Part shown: piece after piece, positions 28,358 to 37,557 of the stretch
Layout: the number at the start of each line of letters is the position of its first letter
Numbering within the stretch: the first letter of the stretch is position 1
Origin: Pirellulimonas nuda
Lineage (GTDB): Bacteria; Planctomycetota; Planctomycetia; Pirellulales; Lacipirellulaceae
Reading direction: 5' to 3'
DNA: 64,000 nt
Assembly (NCBI RefSeq): GCF_007750855.1
Contig: NZ_CP036291.1
Span: forward strand, 248,001-312,000
Program-made: the position numbers and the translations under genes
Notes under the pieces: generated by a model
Told to the model about the DNA's origin: nothing
The model's input: only the letters and a program-made list of their open reading frames with translations
Databases searched by the model: none

Positions 28358-29122
28358 TTAGCCCCGCACCTGCTGCTCGAGGTCTTCTACGCGGCCGCGG
28401 AGCTCGTCGACCTGCGTTTGCAGCTCGCGGAGCAGCTCGCGCAGCCCGTCGTTCTCGGGCTCGGCTTGGTGCGTGGGACGCATCGGCGCGCTGGGGGGGG
28501 CCGAACTGTGGCCCGCACCACTTGAGGGCGCAGCGCTGGCGGGGGCGTCGTCGATGTCGTCCGCCGCGGCGCCCTGGCGGACCGTGCCCCCCTCGTCGCG
28601 GCAGATGCGCTCCAGCTCTTGCGGCTCGTACAGGTTGTGCGTCACCAGCCCCGCGCGGCCCGGCCGGGCGATGAACACCAGCAGGTTCGCGGTGCGGAGC
28701 GCCTCGATGATAGGCCGCAGGGCGTCCTGGTCGCGGATGCTCTCCATCCGGCTGGCGCGGGTGCGCAGCTCGCCCATGGTCTGGGCGCCGCGGAGCAGCA
28801 GCTCGGCCATCACGGCCAGGCCGTGCTTGTCGACGGCGAGCCACTCGTACGCCAGGTGGCGGAACTTATCGACCCGCCCCGAGCCCTCGATGAGCGACAC
28901 CACGCCGCGCTTGCGGAGCGAGGTGAGCGCGTCGAACACCTGCTCCTCGTCCAGCTCCATCTGCGGCGAGCGGTTGCTCTTCTGGTTGCACCCGGTGCGG
29001 GCGCTGTTGAGCGTCATCGGGTACGCGTCGGGCGTGGTCTTCGCCTTCTCAATCAACACGCCCAACACACGCCGCTCAACAGCAGGTAGCGTGGTCCAAC
29101 GCGGCGCGGCGGGAGCTTCCAT
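28358..29122 (-). CDS. YceH family (DUF480) protein
   Basis: 254 residues. The characteristic N-terminal LPAVERRVLGVLIEKAKTTP, the DAYPMTLNSARTGCNQKSNR block and the LLLRGAQTMGELRTRASRM segment are those of the YceH family, which has winged-helix-like repeats. After about residue 180 the sequence becomes a Ser/Ala linker and a short coiled coil ending VDELRGRVEDLEQQVRG, an extension compared with the family core. The molecular function is not established. Confidence 0.85.
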   Translation of the reverse strand: MEAPAAPRWTTLPAVERRVLGVLIEKAKTTPDAYPMTLNSARTGCNQKSNRSPQMELDEEQVFDALTSLRKRGVVSLIEGSGRVDKFRHLAYEWLAVDKHGLAVMAELLLRGAQTMGELRTRASRMESIRDQDALRPIIEALRTANLLVFIARPGRAGLVTHNLYEPQELERICRDEGGTVRQGAAADDIDDAPASAAPSSGAGHSSAPPSAPMRPTHQAEPENDGLRELLRELQTQVDELRGRVEDLEQQVRG

Positions 29123-29127
29123 AAGAA

Positions 29128-29366
29128 ATTAACCACAGAGTCGCAGAGAACACGGAGGACGAACGGAGAAGTTGCCCACGAACTCGCGCGAGGGGAACGA
29201 ATAGGAAAGAAGGAGTTTTCAACAGATTCAAATCGGGCAGTCTTGAGGTAGAAGCCGAAGGATCAAAACGCGTATCGCCCATTATCCGTTGCTATTCGAG
29301 CGATTCGTGGGCAACGTCCTTCGTCTCCGTCCGTCTCGGTGCCCTCAGTGGCTCAGTGGTGAACCG
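29128..29366. repeat. Nested palindromic element with ACCACAGAG-type ends, copy 1
   Basis: The outer arms read AACCACAGAGTCGCAGAGAA on the left and the complementary kind of sequence (CTCAGTGGCTCAGTGGTGAA) on the right. Inner arms GTTGCCCACGAA and TTCGTGGGCAAC are perfect complements. The central part is AT-richer. The whole 240-bp gap is occupied, and similar nested elements sit in both gaps of the lipopeptide locus. Confidence 0.8.
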
Positions 29367-29367
29367 T

Positions 29368-30117
29368 CTACAGCAGGCTCTCGAGCAGCAGCCGCACTTT
29401 GCGCATCTCGCTGTTGTGGTCGAAGCCCTCGATGGGGGGCATGTGGACGCTCAGGGCGCGGTTGTACTTGAGCGCCGCGAGCTGCTGGATCAGCTTGCCG
29501 TAGTCGACCTCGCCCTGGCCCACGCGCACCTGGAAGTGCTCCTTCGACGTGTCGCGCAGGTGCACGTGCTGCACGTAGGGCAGCACCTTGTCGAACGACT
29601 TGCCCTGGTGGGGGCCGGCGATAAACGCGCTGGGGTCGAGGGTTAGGCGCAGCCCTTTGACGTGGTCGCAGAACACGGTGGCATTGTCGGGGTCCTGGCT
29701 CATGCGGCCGATCTGCGTCTTCAGGGCCGCCACGCAGCCCTCGTACTCCGCGATGGCCACCATCTTCTGCAGCCGCTCAATCTCTTCGTTGAACGGCGTG
29801 CCCAGCTCGCTGGAGGGGATCACCAGCGTGGCCACCTTGAGCGCCTTGGCCAGCTTCGCACAGGCGGTAAACGTGTCGTAGAACGCCTCCCCCTCGGCCT
29901 CGATCTCCAGCGACAGGGCAGCGATATCCAGCCGGTGCGTCTGGCGGCACTGGTGGGTCGCTTTGTCGAGGTCTTCAAGCACCTCCGAGGGCGCCAGCCA
30001 GCCGTCGCGCTCGTGCAGCGCCAGCTCAACGGCGGTGAACTGCAGGTCGACCAGCCGTTCGGTCACCTCTTCGGGGGTAAGCTCCGGGTAGCACTGGGTA
30101 CTCGCGGCGACAAACAC
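29368..30117 (-). CDS. Sugar phosphate isomerase/epimerase-like TIM-barrel protein
   Basis: 249 residues from a GTG at 30117, giving an N-terminus MFVAASTQCYPELTPEEV like related planctomycete proteins. It has the xylose-isomerase-like barrel with segments LSLEIEAEGEAF, LRLTLDPSAFI, VQHVHLRDTSKEHF and RALSVHMPPIEGFD. Metal-binding acidic and histidine residues occur in the expected strands. The substrate is unknown. The open frame continues upstream to 30294 without supporting sequence. Confidence 0.8.
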   Translation of the reverse strand: MFVAASTQCYPELTPEEVTERLVDLQFTAVELALHERDGWLAPSEVLEDLDKATHQCRQTHRLDIAALSLEIEAEGEAFYDTFTACAKLAKALKVATLVIPSSELGTPFNEEIERLQKMVAIAEYEGCVAALKTQIGRMSQDPDNATVFCDHVKGLRLTLDPSAFIAGPHQGKSFDKVLPYVQHVHLRDTSKEHFQVRVGQGEVDYGKLIQQLAALKYNRALSVHMPPIEGFDHNSEMRKVRLLLESLL

Positions 30118-30370
30118 AATGGGGACCCTAGGGTTGGTCTGCGGGGGGACGTGCGTACTGTAACGGCGAGCGGCAAGAAGTGGCAATGGCGCCAGCAGAC
30201 TCAAACGACCGATGACCAAGCCCCAATGACCCATATGCCGCACCCGGCAGGCCCTCTGGGTCCTTGGGGCTTGGTCTCGGGTCATCCCTCCCAAAGCGGC
30301 CCGGCTCGCCCCGCCGCGCTGCTTCTCTTACAATCTCTACAGATCCCCCTCCCCCCCACACAAAGACGTC

Positions 30371-31435
30371 ATGACCCCCACCGAGCCGCAGCCGCGCCAG
30401 GTCATTATTCAGGAACGCACCACCATGTTCGGGCGGTTCGGCAAACTGCTGCTGATCGCCCTGGGGATCTGCCTGATGGTGATGGCCGGCATGGCCGCCC
30501 AGTACCAGAGCTACTTCGGCGCCGGCGAGGGGCCCGACGAAAAATACCACTCGCTCAGCAAGACGGCCGAGCAGAAGATCGCCATCATCGCCGTCGACGG
30601 CTCCATCATGGAGGGAGACGACTTCGTCAAGAAGCAAATCGACCGCGTCCGCGAGGACAAGAGCGTTAAGGGCGTGGTGCTGCGGATCAACTCCCCCGGC
30701 GGCACCGTCACCTACAGCGACTACCTCTACCACCACCTGAACGAGCTGCGGGAAGACCGCAAGATCCCCGTCGTGGTGAGCATGGGGAGCCTGTGCGCCA
30801 GCGGCGGGTACTACATCGCCATGGCCGCCGCGGCCGGCGACGGCGCCCGCGAAGACGTCATCTTCGCCGAGCCCACCACCTGGACCGGCTCCATCGGCGT
30901 CATCATCCCCCACTACGACCTCTCCGGGCTGCTGGGGAGCTGGAAGGTAGAGGACGACTCGGTGGCCAGCGGCCCGCTGAAGCAGATGGGGAGCCCCACC
31001 AAGGAGATGACCCCCGAAGAACGCGAGATCCTGCAAACGCTGGTCGACCAGACGTTCAACCGCTTCAAGGAGATCGTCGCCGAGGGCCGCCCCAAGCTGG
31101 CCGAAAAGCCCAAGGAGATCGACGAGGCCGCCACCGGCCAGATCTTCACCGCCCAGCAGGCCGAGACCCGCGGGCTGGTCGACCAGATCGGCTTCGTCGA
31201 AGACGCCATCGCCCGCACCGCGGAGCTGGCCGGCGTCTCCGCTTCCAATGTCCGCTGCGTGAAGTACGAGCGCAAGCCCGACCCGCTCAGCGCGCTACTA
31301 GGCGCCTCGACCCCGTTGCGCAATGCGTCGGGCCCCGCGATCGTGCTCGACACGCGTACGCTGATCGACCTGGCCGCCCCCCGCGCCTGGGCCATCTGCA
31401 CCTGGGCGCCCGCCATCGCCGCCAGCGGACATTAA
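30371..31435 (+). CDS. sppA: Signal peptide peptidase SppA-like serine protease (S49)
   Basis: 354 residues. One N-terminal membrane anchor (KLLLIALGICLMVMAGMAA) precedes the ClpP-like S49 fold. The substrate-groove motif is VLRINSPGGTVTYSD, the catalytic Ser is in MGSLCASGGYYIAM, and PTTWTGSIGVI follows. It would cleave signal-peptide remnants or other membrane peptides. The first ATG at 30371 is used; an ATG at 30425 with AGGAA upstream is a credible alternative that removes 18 residues. Confidence 0.88.
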   Translation: MTPTEPQPRQVIIQERTTMFGRFGKLLLIALGICLMVMAGMAAQYQSYFGAGEGPDEKYHSLSKTAEQKIAIIAVDGSIMEGDDFVKKQIDRVREDKSVKGVVLRINSPGGTVTYSDYLYHHLNELREDRKIPVVVSMGSLCASGGYYIAMAAAAGDGAREDVIFAEPTTWTGSIGVIIPHYDLSGLLGSWKVEDDSVASGPLKQMGSPTKEMTPEEREILQTLVDQTFNRFKEIVAEGRPKLAEKPKEIDEAATGQIFTAQQAETRGLVDQIGFVEDAIARTAELAGVSASNVRCVKYERKPDPLSALLGASTPLRNASGPAIVLDTRTLIDLAAPRAWAICTWAPAIAASGH

Positions 31436-31504
31436 CCCAACAAGTGCCGCGTGCGCCAGTTGTAGGGTGCGATTCCGCTGCGCTTCATCGCACCCTACCG
31501 ACCT

Positions 31505-32557
31505 ATGCACCTGCTAGACGACATCAGCGCCGGCCTCGAACAACTGCGCCAGCAGCACGGCCTCCCCGCGTACCGCGCCAAGCAAATCCGCGGCTGGCTG
31601 TTCGCACGCCGGGCCGCCGACTGGCAGGCGATGAGCGACCTGCCCCAGGCGCTCCGCGAGAAGCTGGCGGCCGAGACCCCCTTGTGGCGCACCAGCATCC
31701 TCAAGCACAACCGCAGCGAAGACGGCACCGAGAAGCTGCTGCTGCAGTTGGAAAAGGGGGGCCAGGTTGAGTGCGTGCTCATCCGCGGCCGCCTGCGCCG
31801 CACGTTCTGCATCAGCACCCAGGTGGGCTGCGGCATGGGGTGCGTGTTCTGCGCCAGCGGCATCGGCGGCGTCGACCGGAACCTCTCGACCGGCGAGATC
31901 GTTGAGCAAATGCTCCGCCTGCAGCACCTGCTGGAGCCCGACGAGCGCGTCAGCCACATCGTCGTGATGGGGATGGGCGAACCGCTGGCCAACCTGCCGG
32001 CCCTGCTCCCCGCGCTGGCCGAGGCAAGCCGCGAGGACGGCCTGGGGATCAGCCCGCGTAGGATCACCGTCAGCACGGTCGGCCTGCCGGCCGGCATCCG
32101 CAAGCTGGCCGGGCACGACCCCCACTACCGCCTAGCGGTGTCGCTGCACGCCCCCAACGACGAGCTCCGCAACCAGATCGTGCCGGTAAACGACAAGATC
32201 GGCATCCAGGCGATCCTAGAAGCGGCCGACGAGTATTTCGCTGCCTCGCGGAGAAGAATGACCTTCGAGTATGTGCTGCTCGGCGGCCTGAACGACTCCC
32301 CCCACCACGCGGCCGAGCTGGCCCGCCTGCTCCGCGGCCGCGAGACCATCCTCAACGTCATCCCCTACAACCCGGTCCCGGGCCTCCCCTACCAAACCCC
32401 CACCCCGGCCGCGCAGCAAGCGTTCCGCGAGGTGCTAGAACGCGGCGGCGTGGCGATCCATTTCCGGCAGCGGAAGGGGGACGCGATCAACGCGGCGTGT
32501 GGGCAGTTGCGGCGGGATGTAAGCGGCAGCCCGTTGCCCGTGGTCCGTGGTCCGTAG
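31505..32557 (+). CDS. rlmN: 23S rRNA (adenine-C2) methyltransferase RlmN
   Basis: 350 residues. The radical-SAM motif is CGMGCVFC. Family blocks are SEDGTEKLLLQL, VVMGMGEPLANL, ITVSTVGLPAGI, RLAVSLHAPND and MTFEYVLLGGLND. The mechanistic C-terminal Cys is in NAACGQL. RlmN methylates C2 of A2503 in 23S rRNA and also some tRNAs. The last 12 residues are encoded by a GTGGTCC-type sequence repetition shared with the following intergenic DNA. The gene starts 69 bp after sppA, on the same strand. Confidence 0.95.
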   Translation: MHLLDDISAGLEQLRQQHGLPAYRAKQIRGWLFARRAADWQAMSDLPQALREKLAAETPLWRTSILKHNRSEDGTEKLLLQLEKGGQVECVLIRGRLRRTFCISTQVGCGMGCVFCASGIGGVDRNLSTGEIVEQMLRLQHLLEPDERVSHIVVMGMGEPLANLPALLPALAEASREDGLGISPRRITVSTVGLPAGIRKLAGHDPHYRLAVSLHAPNDELRNQIVPVNDKIGIQAILEAADEYFAASRRRMTFEYVLLGGLNDSPHHAAELARLLRGRETILNVIPYNPVPGLPYQTPTPAAQQAFREVLERGGVAIHFRQRKGDAINAACGQLRRDVSGSPLPVVRGP

Positions 32558-32638
32558 CCACACAGGCGCAACCAGCCTCGGAGGGGCGCCGGCGCATAGC
32601 CTGGGGCGCCGGCCCTCCGGGCCTGAGCCAGTCGACGT

Positions 32639-32764
32639 CTACGACAACCACTCGACGACCCCGACCACCAATGCCGCGAACACGCAGAACCCGATGAAGT
32701 ACCAGAAGCAGCCATTGGGGCTGTCGGGCAATTCATGCTTGACGGTGGAAAGGCCCTGGATCAC
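32639..32764 (-). CDS. 41-residue single-helix membrane peptide, hypothetical
   Basis: A GTG start at 32764 and a TAG at 32639 frame a peptide with a polar N-terminus (STVKHELPDSPNG) and one hydrophobic helix (WYFIGFCVFAALVVGVVEW). An in-frame TAA lies about 24 nt upstream. No good Shine-Dalgarno sequence is seen, so this may be a decayed fragment of a larger membrane protein. Other frames through this stretch give low-complexity translations. Confidence 0.32.
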   Translation of the reverse strand: MIQGLSTVKHELPDSPNGCFWYFIGFCVFAALVVGVVEWLS

Positions 32765-32875
32765 GGCGGCTGAAGATTCTCTGGATTAGCTGGTGGATTA
32801 TCCACGTCAGGGGTAACCCACCGGGGAGGTCGCCGGGAATGGGTTACCGCTGGGTTGGGCCACCGATCCTACAAG

Positions 32876-33208
32876 CTAGTCTCCCAGGAACAACAGCGCC
32901 ACTCCGACCGCAGTGATAAACAGAAAGCTAAGCGTCCACTCCGATAGCTCTGCCCGAAACCGACCGCGACGCGACGGCAGCGACCAGGTCAGCAGCAGCG
33001 CTGCCAACATCACGCACCACGCGGACACGCAGGCCATGGCGAGCGCGGTGATCCCGATCCCGAAAAGCAAGACGGCAGCAGGATAATCGTTCTCGGCGAA
33101 CTCCCTCCAGCACCCTGCAACGGTGAGCAGCAACCACAGCGCTATCCCCAGCACAAGGACTGGGCGCGGAACGAACGTCGACGGGCCGTTACCGCGGTCT
33201 TCGTGCAT
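32876..33208 (-). CDS. Small integral membrane protein, unknown function
   Basis: 110 residues from MHEDRGNGPSTFVPRPVLVL, with four membrane helices separated by short charged loops (AGCWREFAENDYP and PSRRGRFRAELSEW). The ATG at 33208 is preferred over the frame opening at 33262, because the upstream residues are arginine-rich and not hydrophobic. No family was recognised. Confidence 0.55.
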   Translation of the reverse strand: MHEDRGNGPSTFVPRPVLVLGIALWLLLTVAGCWREFAENDYPAAVLLFGIGITALAMACVSAWCVMLAALLLTWSLPSRRGRFRAELSEWTLSFLFITAVGVALLFLGD

Positions 33209-33274
33209 GCCTTTGTCCCCACCGAAAATGGGTTGCCGTTGACGCGAACGACCGGTTGTCAAACTGATCAGACC

Positions 33275-33400
33275 AGCCCCGGAGGGGCGGCGGCGTATAG
33301 CCAGGGGCGCCAGCCCCTGGAACGGTTCACCCGAGCGCTACGAAGCCCCGGAGGGGCGACGGCGCGATGATGATCTGACTTGCCGTCGCCCCTCCGGGGC
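33275..33400 (+). repeat. 126-bp composite palindromic repeat, second copy
   Basis: The block order matches 24598-24720: CCCCGGAGGGGCGGCGGCG, TATAGCCAGGGGCGCCAGCC, then a unit with GCCCCGGAGGGGCGACGGCG facing its complement. The two full copies are in the same orientation, about 8.7 kb apart. Confidence 0.85.
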
Positions 33401-33421
33401 TTTCGATTGGATCTACGCGGC

Positions 33422-33536
33422 GGGTGGCTGGGGTCGTAGGCGTCAGCCGTAGCCCCCAGCAGCGGCTCGATGGATGTCAGAGTCAGAACGAGCCGCTGCT
33501 GGGGGCTCCGCCTAACGGCTTCGACCCCAGCCACCC
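33422..33536. repeat. Large imperfect palindrome (about 47-bp arms)
   Basis: The left arm starts GGGTGGCTGGGGTCG and ends AGCCCCCAGCAGCGGCTCG. The right arm is its inverse complement except for a changed block in the middle. The centre is about 18 bp. A transcript would form a long hairpin. Confidence 0.85.
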
Positions 33537-33569
33537 AACCGCGCGTTGCTCACGGCGAACGCCGTCGGC

Positions 33570-36239
33570 TCAGTCCTCCGACTCCTCGTCCTCACCTTCT
33601 TCCCCCTTCGCTTCCTTCTTCTCCTTCAGCGAATCGACCGACTCCTTGAGCTTGTCGCTCTGCTCCTGCAGCTCACGCACCAGCTTCCGCAGCTCCGACA
33701 CCTCCTGCGGCGTCAGCGGGGTTTCTTGCTCGATCTTCTCGATCGCCTTCTTGGCGGCGCCGGCGTAGCGGGGGTGTTCGACCCCTGTGAGGGTGTTGAG
33801 CGCGGGGATGGCTTGCGGGTCGCGGAGCTCGCCTAGGGCTTCGATCGCGGCGCCGCGGACGGCGGTGGAGGGGTCGGTCAGGGCCGATTCGATCAGCTTG
33901 CGGGCCGGCGCCTTTTCTTTCTTGTCGCGGTACAGGCCGGCGGTGGTCTTGAGCGCGGCGCCGTAGTCGCGGTCGGAGAAGCCGTGCCGTGAGGTTTCGA
34001 GCTTCTTCAGCGCGGCCTCGGCGAGGCGCGGGTTGGCCAGGTCGCCGGCGGCTTCGATCGCGGCGCTGGCCACGATGTTGCGGAACGACTCCTCGTCTAT
34101 CGCACGGGCCACCAGCCGCTGCGCCCCCTCGCCCCCGAACTTGCCCGCGGCCCGCACCGCGGCCGCGACGATCATCGGGTTCTCTTCGTTCTCAACAACG
34201 CTGCGCAACCGGCGCAGCGTCTCGGGACGGTACCACTTGCCGAGGTCTTCCACCACCGCGAGCCGCACACGTGGGTCGGGCTGGTCGAGCGACTCGGCCA
34301 GGGCGGTGTAGGCCTCGTCCGTGTGCAGCTTGCGCAGGGCCTCGCTGGCCGCCTTGCGGACGCCGTAGAAGGGGTCTTCGTTGAGCGCCTTGCGTAGCGC
34401 GGCGACCGACTTGTGGTTGTCTTCTTTCGATAGCGCCTCGGCCGCCAGCAGCCGGCCGATCATGTCGTCCTTATTCTCGAGCTGCTTCTCCAGCATCTCT
34501 TGCGGCAGCTTGAAGTCGACGGTGGCCAGCAGCGTGTACGCAGGGTCGAAACGCACCAGCTCCGGCTTGCCGGTGAGCGGCACATAGAAGTCTTGCTCCT
34601 TGCCGGTGATCTCGACCTGGTGGTCCGTCGGCTCGCCGTCAACGTAGAAGCGCAGCTTGGAGGGGAGGTGGAACAGGCGGACCTTGTCGCTGACTTCTTG
34701 CGTCTGCTTCACGTTCACGTGGGCCAGCTTGTCTTCCGGGAGCCACTTGTAGGTGACCTTCAGGCTGGGCGTGCCGCCGTGGAAGACCCACTGGTCGAAG
34801 AACCGGTCGAGCGACTTGCCGCTGGTGTTCTCGAGCTCCTCGATGAGCTCCGCGGTCACCACGCTGGAGAGCTGGTGCCGCTTGAGGTAGCTGGTGATCG
34901 CTTGGCGGTAGACGTCTTCGCCCAACTGGCAGCGGAGCATGTACAGCACCCAGCTCCCCTTGGGGTACGCGCGGAAGTCGAACTGCTCCCACGCGTCCTT
35001 GTAGTCGCGGTACACAATGGGGCGGGTGTCTTTGGTCTCGCTGAGCACGCGGCCCGTGGCGTCGCGGTACAGGCCGTACAGCATCTCGTCGCGGCCGTAC
35101 TGGTGTCCGGCGTACAGGTGGGTATAGAAGGTGGCGAAGCCCTCGTTCAGCCACAGGTGGCTCCAGTCTTTGCAGGTCACCAGGTCGCCGAACCACTGGT
35201 GGGCCATCTCGTGGGCGTCGAGGCCGTAGCTGGGGCGCACCTCGGTGATGGACTTCGGGTTGACGGTGCGGTCGGTCAGCGTGGTGAGCGAGGTGTTCTC
35301 CATGCCGCCGGAGGTGAAGTCGAGGATGGTCGCCTGGTCGTACTTCACCCACGGGAAGGGGACGCCGATCTCTTCTTCATAGAACGCCATGATCTTGCGT
35401 GTGTCGGCAAACGCGTTGGGGGCGTGCTCGGCCAGCGACGGCTGCGTGTAGAACCCCAGCGGCGTGTCGTTGTGCTTGTCTTCTAGCTTGTGGAAGTTGC
35501 CCGCCACCAGGCAGACCAGGTAGCTGACGTGCGGCTTCTCTTGGACCCAGTGCACCGCCTTGAGGCCGGTCTTGGCGTCGACCTTCTCGCCCACCTTCTT
35601 GCCGTTGGAGACGACGGTCATCCCCTCGGGGACCCGGCAGGTGACCTCGGTGATGGAGCGTTCGTTGGGGTAGTCGAAGCAGGGGAACCAGTGGGGCGCC
35701 TCATGCGTCTCGCCCTGGGTCCAGATGTGCGTGTCCCCCTCGGGGTAGCCCAGTTCCGGCGTGCGGAAGTAGAGACCCTGCTTGGGCTCGGCCGTGTACT
35801 TGACGGTAACGCTTGCGTCTTCACCGTTCTTCAAAGGTTGCTTAAACAAGATCGTCAGCTTCTTATCGGTCGACACGTACTCCTCGATCTCTTGCGTCGC
35901 CTCGACCGACTCGATCCGCAGATCGACCGCGTCGAGCACCACCTCGCGTACTTTCGCGCCGATGGGGTCGAACGTGATCGTGGTCGTCCCCTCGATAGTC
36001 CGCTGCTTGAAGTCGGGGGTGACGTCGATCGCGATCCGCTTGACGTCGACCACGCGGTCGGGGGCAAACTTGCTGCCGGTGTCGGCGTCCTCGGGCACGT
36101 CGGGGCCGGGGGCGCCGCGTTCGGCCAGCGCCCGGGCTTGTTGGCAGTAGCGGCAGACGCACGCCTCCTCATAGGCAAGGGCCTGGGTGGCAGAGGCGGC
36201 AACGGCGAGCACAAAACAGAGGATCAGTCGGAATGGCAT
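33570..36239 (-). CDS. Secreted M1-family zinc aminopeptidase with C-terminal HEAT repeats
   Basis: 889 residues. The signal peptide is MPFRLILCFVLAVAASATQA, followed by a cysteine-containing start (CVCRYC). The M1 domain has the GxMEN-like SGGMENTS, the zinc motif HEMAH (H343, E344, H347) and the downstream Glu in WLNEGFATF. From about residue 600, repeated helical pairs (LRKALNEDPFYGVRKAASEA, VVAAAVRAAGKFGGEGAQ) form a HEAT-like solenoid. The protein ends in a charged coiled coil, KLVRELQEQSDKLKESVDSL. It probably removes N-terminal residues from peptides in the periplasm, with the solenoid possibly as a binding surface. Confidence 0.92.
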   Translation of the reverse strand: MPFRLILCFVLAVAASATQALAYEEACVCRYCQQARALAERGAPGPDVPEDADTGSKFAPDRVVDVKRIAIDVTPDFKQRTIEGTTTITFDPIGAKVREVVLDAVDLRIESVEATQEIEEYVSTDKKLTILFKQPLKNGEDASVTVKYTAEPKQGLYFRTPELGYPEGDTHIWTQGETHEAPHWFPCFDYPNERSITEVTCRVPEGMTVVSNGKKVGEKVDAKTGLKAVHWVQEKPHVSYLVCLVAGNFHKLEDKHNDTPLGFYTQPSLAEHAPNAFADTRKIMAFYEEEIGVPFPWVKYDQATILDFTSGGMENTSLTTLTDRTVNPKSITEVRPSYGLDAHEMAHQWFGDLVTCKDWSHLWLNEGFATFYTHLYAGHQYGRDEMLYGLYRDATGRVLSETKDTRPIVYRDYKDAWEQFDFRAYPKGSWVLYMLRCQLGEDVYRQAITSYLKRHQLSSVVTAELIEELENTSGKSLDRFFDQWVFHGGTPSLKVTYKWLPEDKLAHVNVKQTQEVSDKVRLFHLPSKLRFYVDGEPTDHQVEITGKEQDFYVPLTGKPELVRFDPAYTLLATVDFKLPQEMLEKQLENKDDMIGRLLAAEALSKEDNHKSVAALRKALNEDPFYGVRKAASEALRKLHTDEAYTALAESLDQPDPRVRLAVVEDLGKWYRPETLRRLRSVVENEENPMIVAAAVRAAGKFGGEGAQRLVARAIDEESFRNIVASAAIEAAGDLANPRLAEAALKKLETSRHGFSDRDYGAALKTTAGLYRDKKEKAPARKLIESALTDPSTAVRGAAIEALGELRDPQAIPALNTLTGVEHPRYAGAAKKAIEKIEQETPLTPQEVSELRKLVRELQEQSDKLKESVDSLKEKKEAKGEEGEDEESED

Positions 36240-36372
36240 GCTGGGTGCGGATCTGAGGGTGAGGGCGGGAATCTAGGGGCTAGGTAGTATACGTCACCAG
36301 GCCACGAAAAGGATCGCCCCGGGGGGGCGGGTAGCCGACGCCCTACGGGTCGTCGGGGGGGAGGTTCTCCGC

Positions 36373-37557
36373 TCACTCCAGCTTGAACGACTTCCGCTTC
36401 TTCGGCGGCCGCGCGATGCGGTGGGCGCCGGTGAGCCGCCAGTCTTGGAGCGTGGGGGGGGCGGCCAGGGCGATCCACACGGCCAGCCCCAGCGGCAGGC
36501 CGAAGGCCAGGCCGAACGGCGCGCCCAGGTTCTCGAGTTGCCACGGGAGCACCAGGCCGACCGCCACGATGGCCAGCGGCGCCAGGAATACCGCGTCGTA
36601 GCGCGGGATGATCAGCCGGCGCGTGGCGATGCGCCCCACGAGCGAGATGGGCGACGGGTAGTTCGAGCAGTACCAGCCGGTCCGATACATGGCCACGAAC
36701 AAGAACGGCCACGCGTAGACGTAGCCGTCGCCGCGGATCATGCGATCGATGCTGCCGCCGCGAAAGAACATAGAGCAAGTGCAGAAGGTGAGCCACGCCA
36801 CGGTAGCGGCCGCCGGCATCGCATATCTTCTGCGGGTGACGCCGGCGGTTTTTTCGATCAGCAGCGGCGCCAGGGGCCAGCCGATGCCGGTAGGGTCGCC
36901 GGGCGTGTAGGTCTCGATGTCCAGGGTAGCTTGCTGGGCCTGCTGGTTGGCCAGCCGCATCAACGACAGGCGGAGCGATACGGCGTCGAGCGCGCACGCG
37001 GCGCCGGCGACCGCCGCGAATACCGGGATGCTTTGCGGGCGGTACAGCCCGAACGGGTCGCACAACAGCACGACACCGACCAGCACCAACAGCCCGAAGA
37101 ACCCGACCGGCTCGCGGCATCGCAGCGCGGCGAGCATGGTCGCCAGCGAGTACGCCGCCACGAACGCAAGCGCCGGCGCGGCGCGGTACCAGCCCTGACC
37201 CGGCACCACGGCCGCGAGCACCGTCACCAGCACGGCGTCTTTCCACATCAGCAGCAGCGGCCCGTTGGGGAGCGTTTGCGGGAACCGCCAGGGGGTGTGC
37301 GCCAGCCAGGCGGCGTAGCTGGGGCGCAGCGCCGGGTGGAAGTAGGAGACCCGGTACAGGCCGTAGCCCGCCGCCGCGATGCACGAAAGCCCGCACAGGT
37401 ATTCTACCGGAACCAGTGGCTGGTATCCGCGGGACGTGTAAGGCAGGTAGAGGAACCCCCACACGGCTGCGTAGGCCGTGGCGAACAGCGCCAGGTAGTG
37501 GTCGTGCGGCAGCACTTCGCGCACGCCGTGCAGCAGCTTCCTCCGCAGCGCGTTCAA
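36373..37557 (-). CDS. ABC-exporter-type multi-helix membrane protein
   Basis: 394 residues with about ten hydrophobic helices and a charged C-terminus (ARPPKKRKSFKLE). Its ATG overlaps the stop of the ATPase gene by 4 nt, a strong sign of coupled expression and a shared complex. No permease family could be assigned by motif; the assignment rests on topology and coupling. The transported substrate is unknown. Confidence 0.7.
   Translation of the reverse strand: MNALRRKLLHGVREVLPHDHYLALFATAYAAVWGFLYLPYTSRGYQPLVPVEYLCGLSCIAAAGYGLYRVSYFHPALRPSYAAWLAHTPWRFPQTLPNGPLLLMWKDAVLVTVLAAVVPGQGWYRAAPALAFVAAYSLATMLAALRCREPVGFFGLLVLVGVVLLCDPFGLYRPQSIPVFAAVAGAACALDAVSLRLSLMRLANQQAQQATLDIETYTPGDPTGIGWPLAPLLIEKTAGVTRRRYAMPAAATVAWLTFCTCSMFFRGGSIDRMIRGDGYVYAWPFLFVAMYRTGWYCSNYPSPISLVGRIATRRLIIPRYDAVFLAPLAIVAVGLVLPWQLENLGAPFGLAFGLPLGLAVWIALAAPPTLQDWRLTGAHRIARPPKKRKSFKLE

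Larger units (their letters stand above)
33209..33569. other. Repeat-filled intergenic region
   Basis: Almost the entire 361 bp consists of two palindromic elements described separately (33275-33400 and 33422-33536). No coding sequence is supported. The elements sit between two minus-strand genes, downstream of the M1 peptidase stop codon, and could help end its transcript, though no T-run was seen. Confidence 0.7.
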
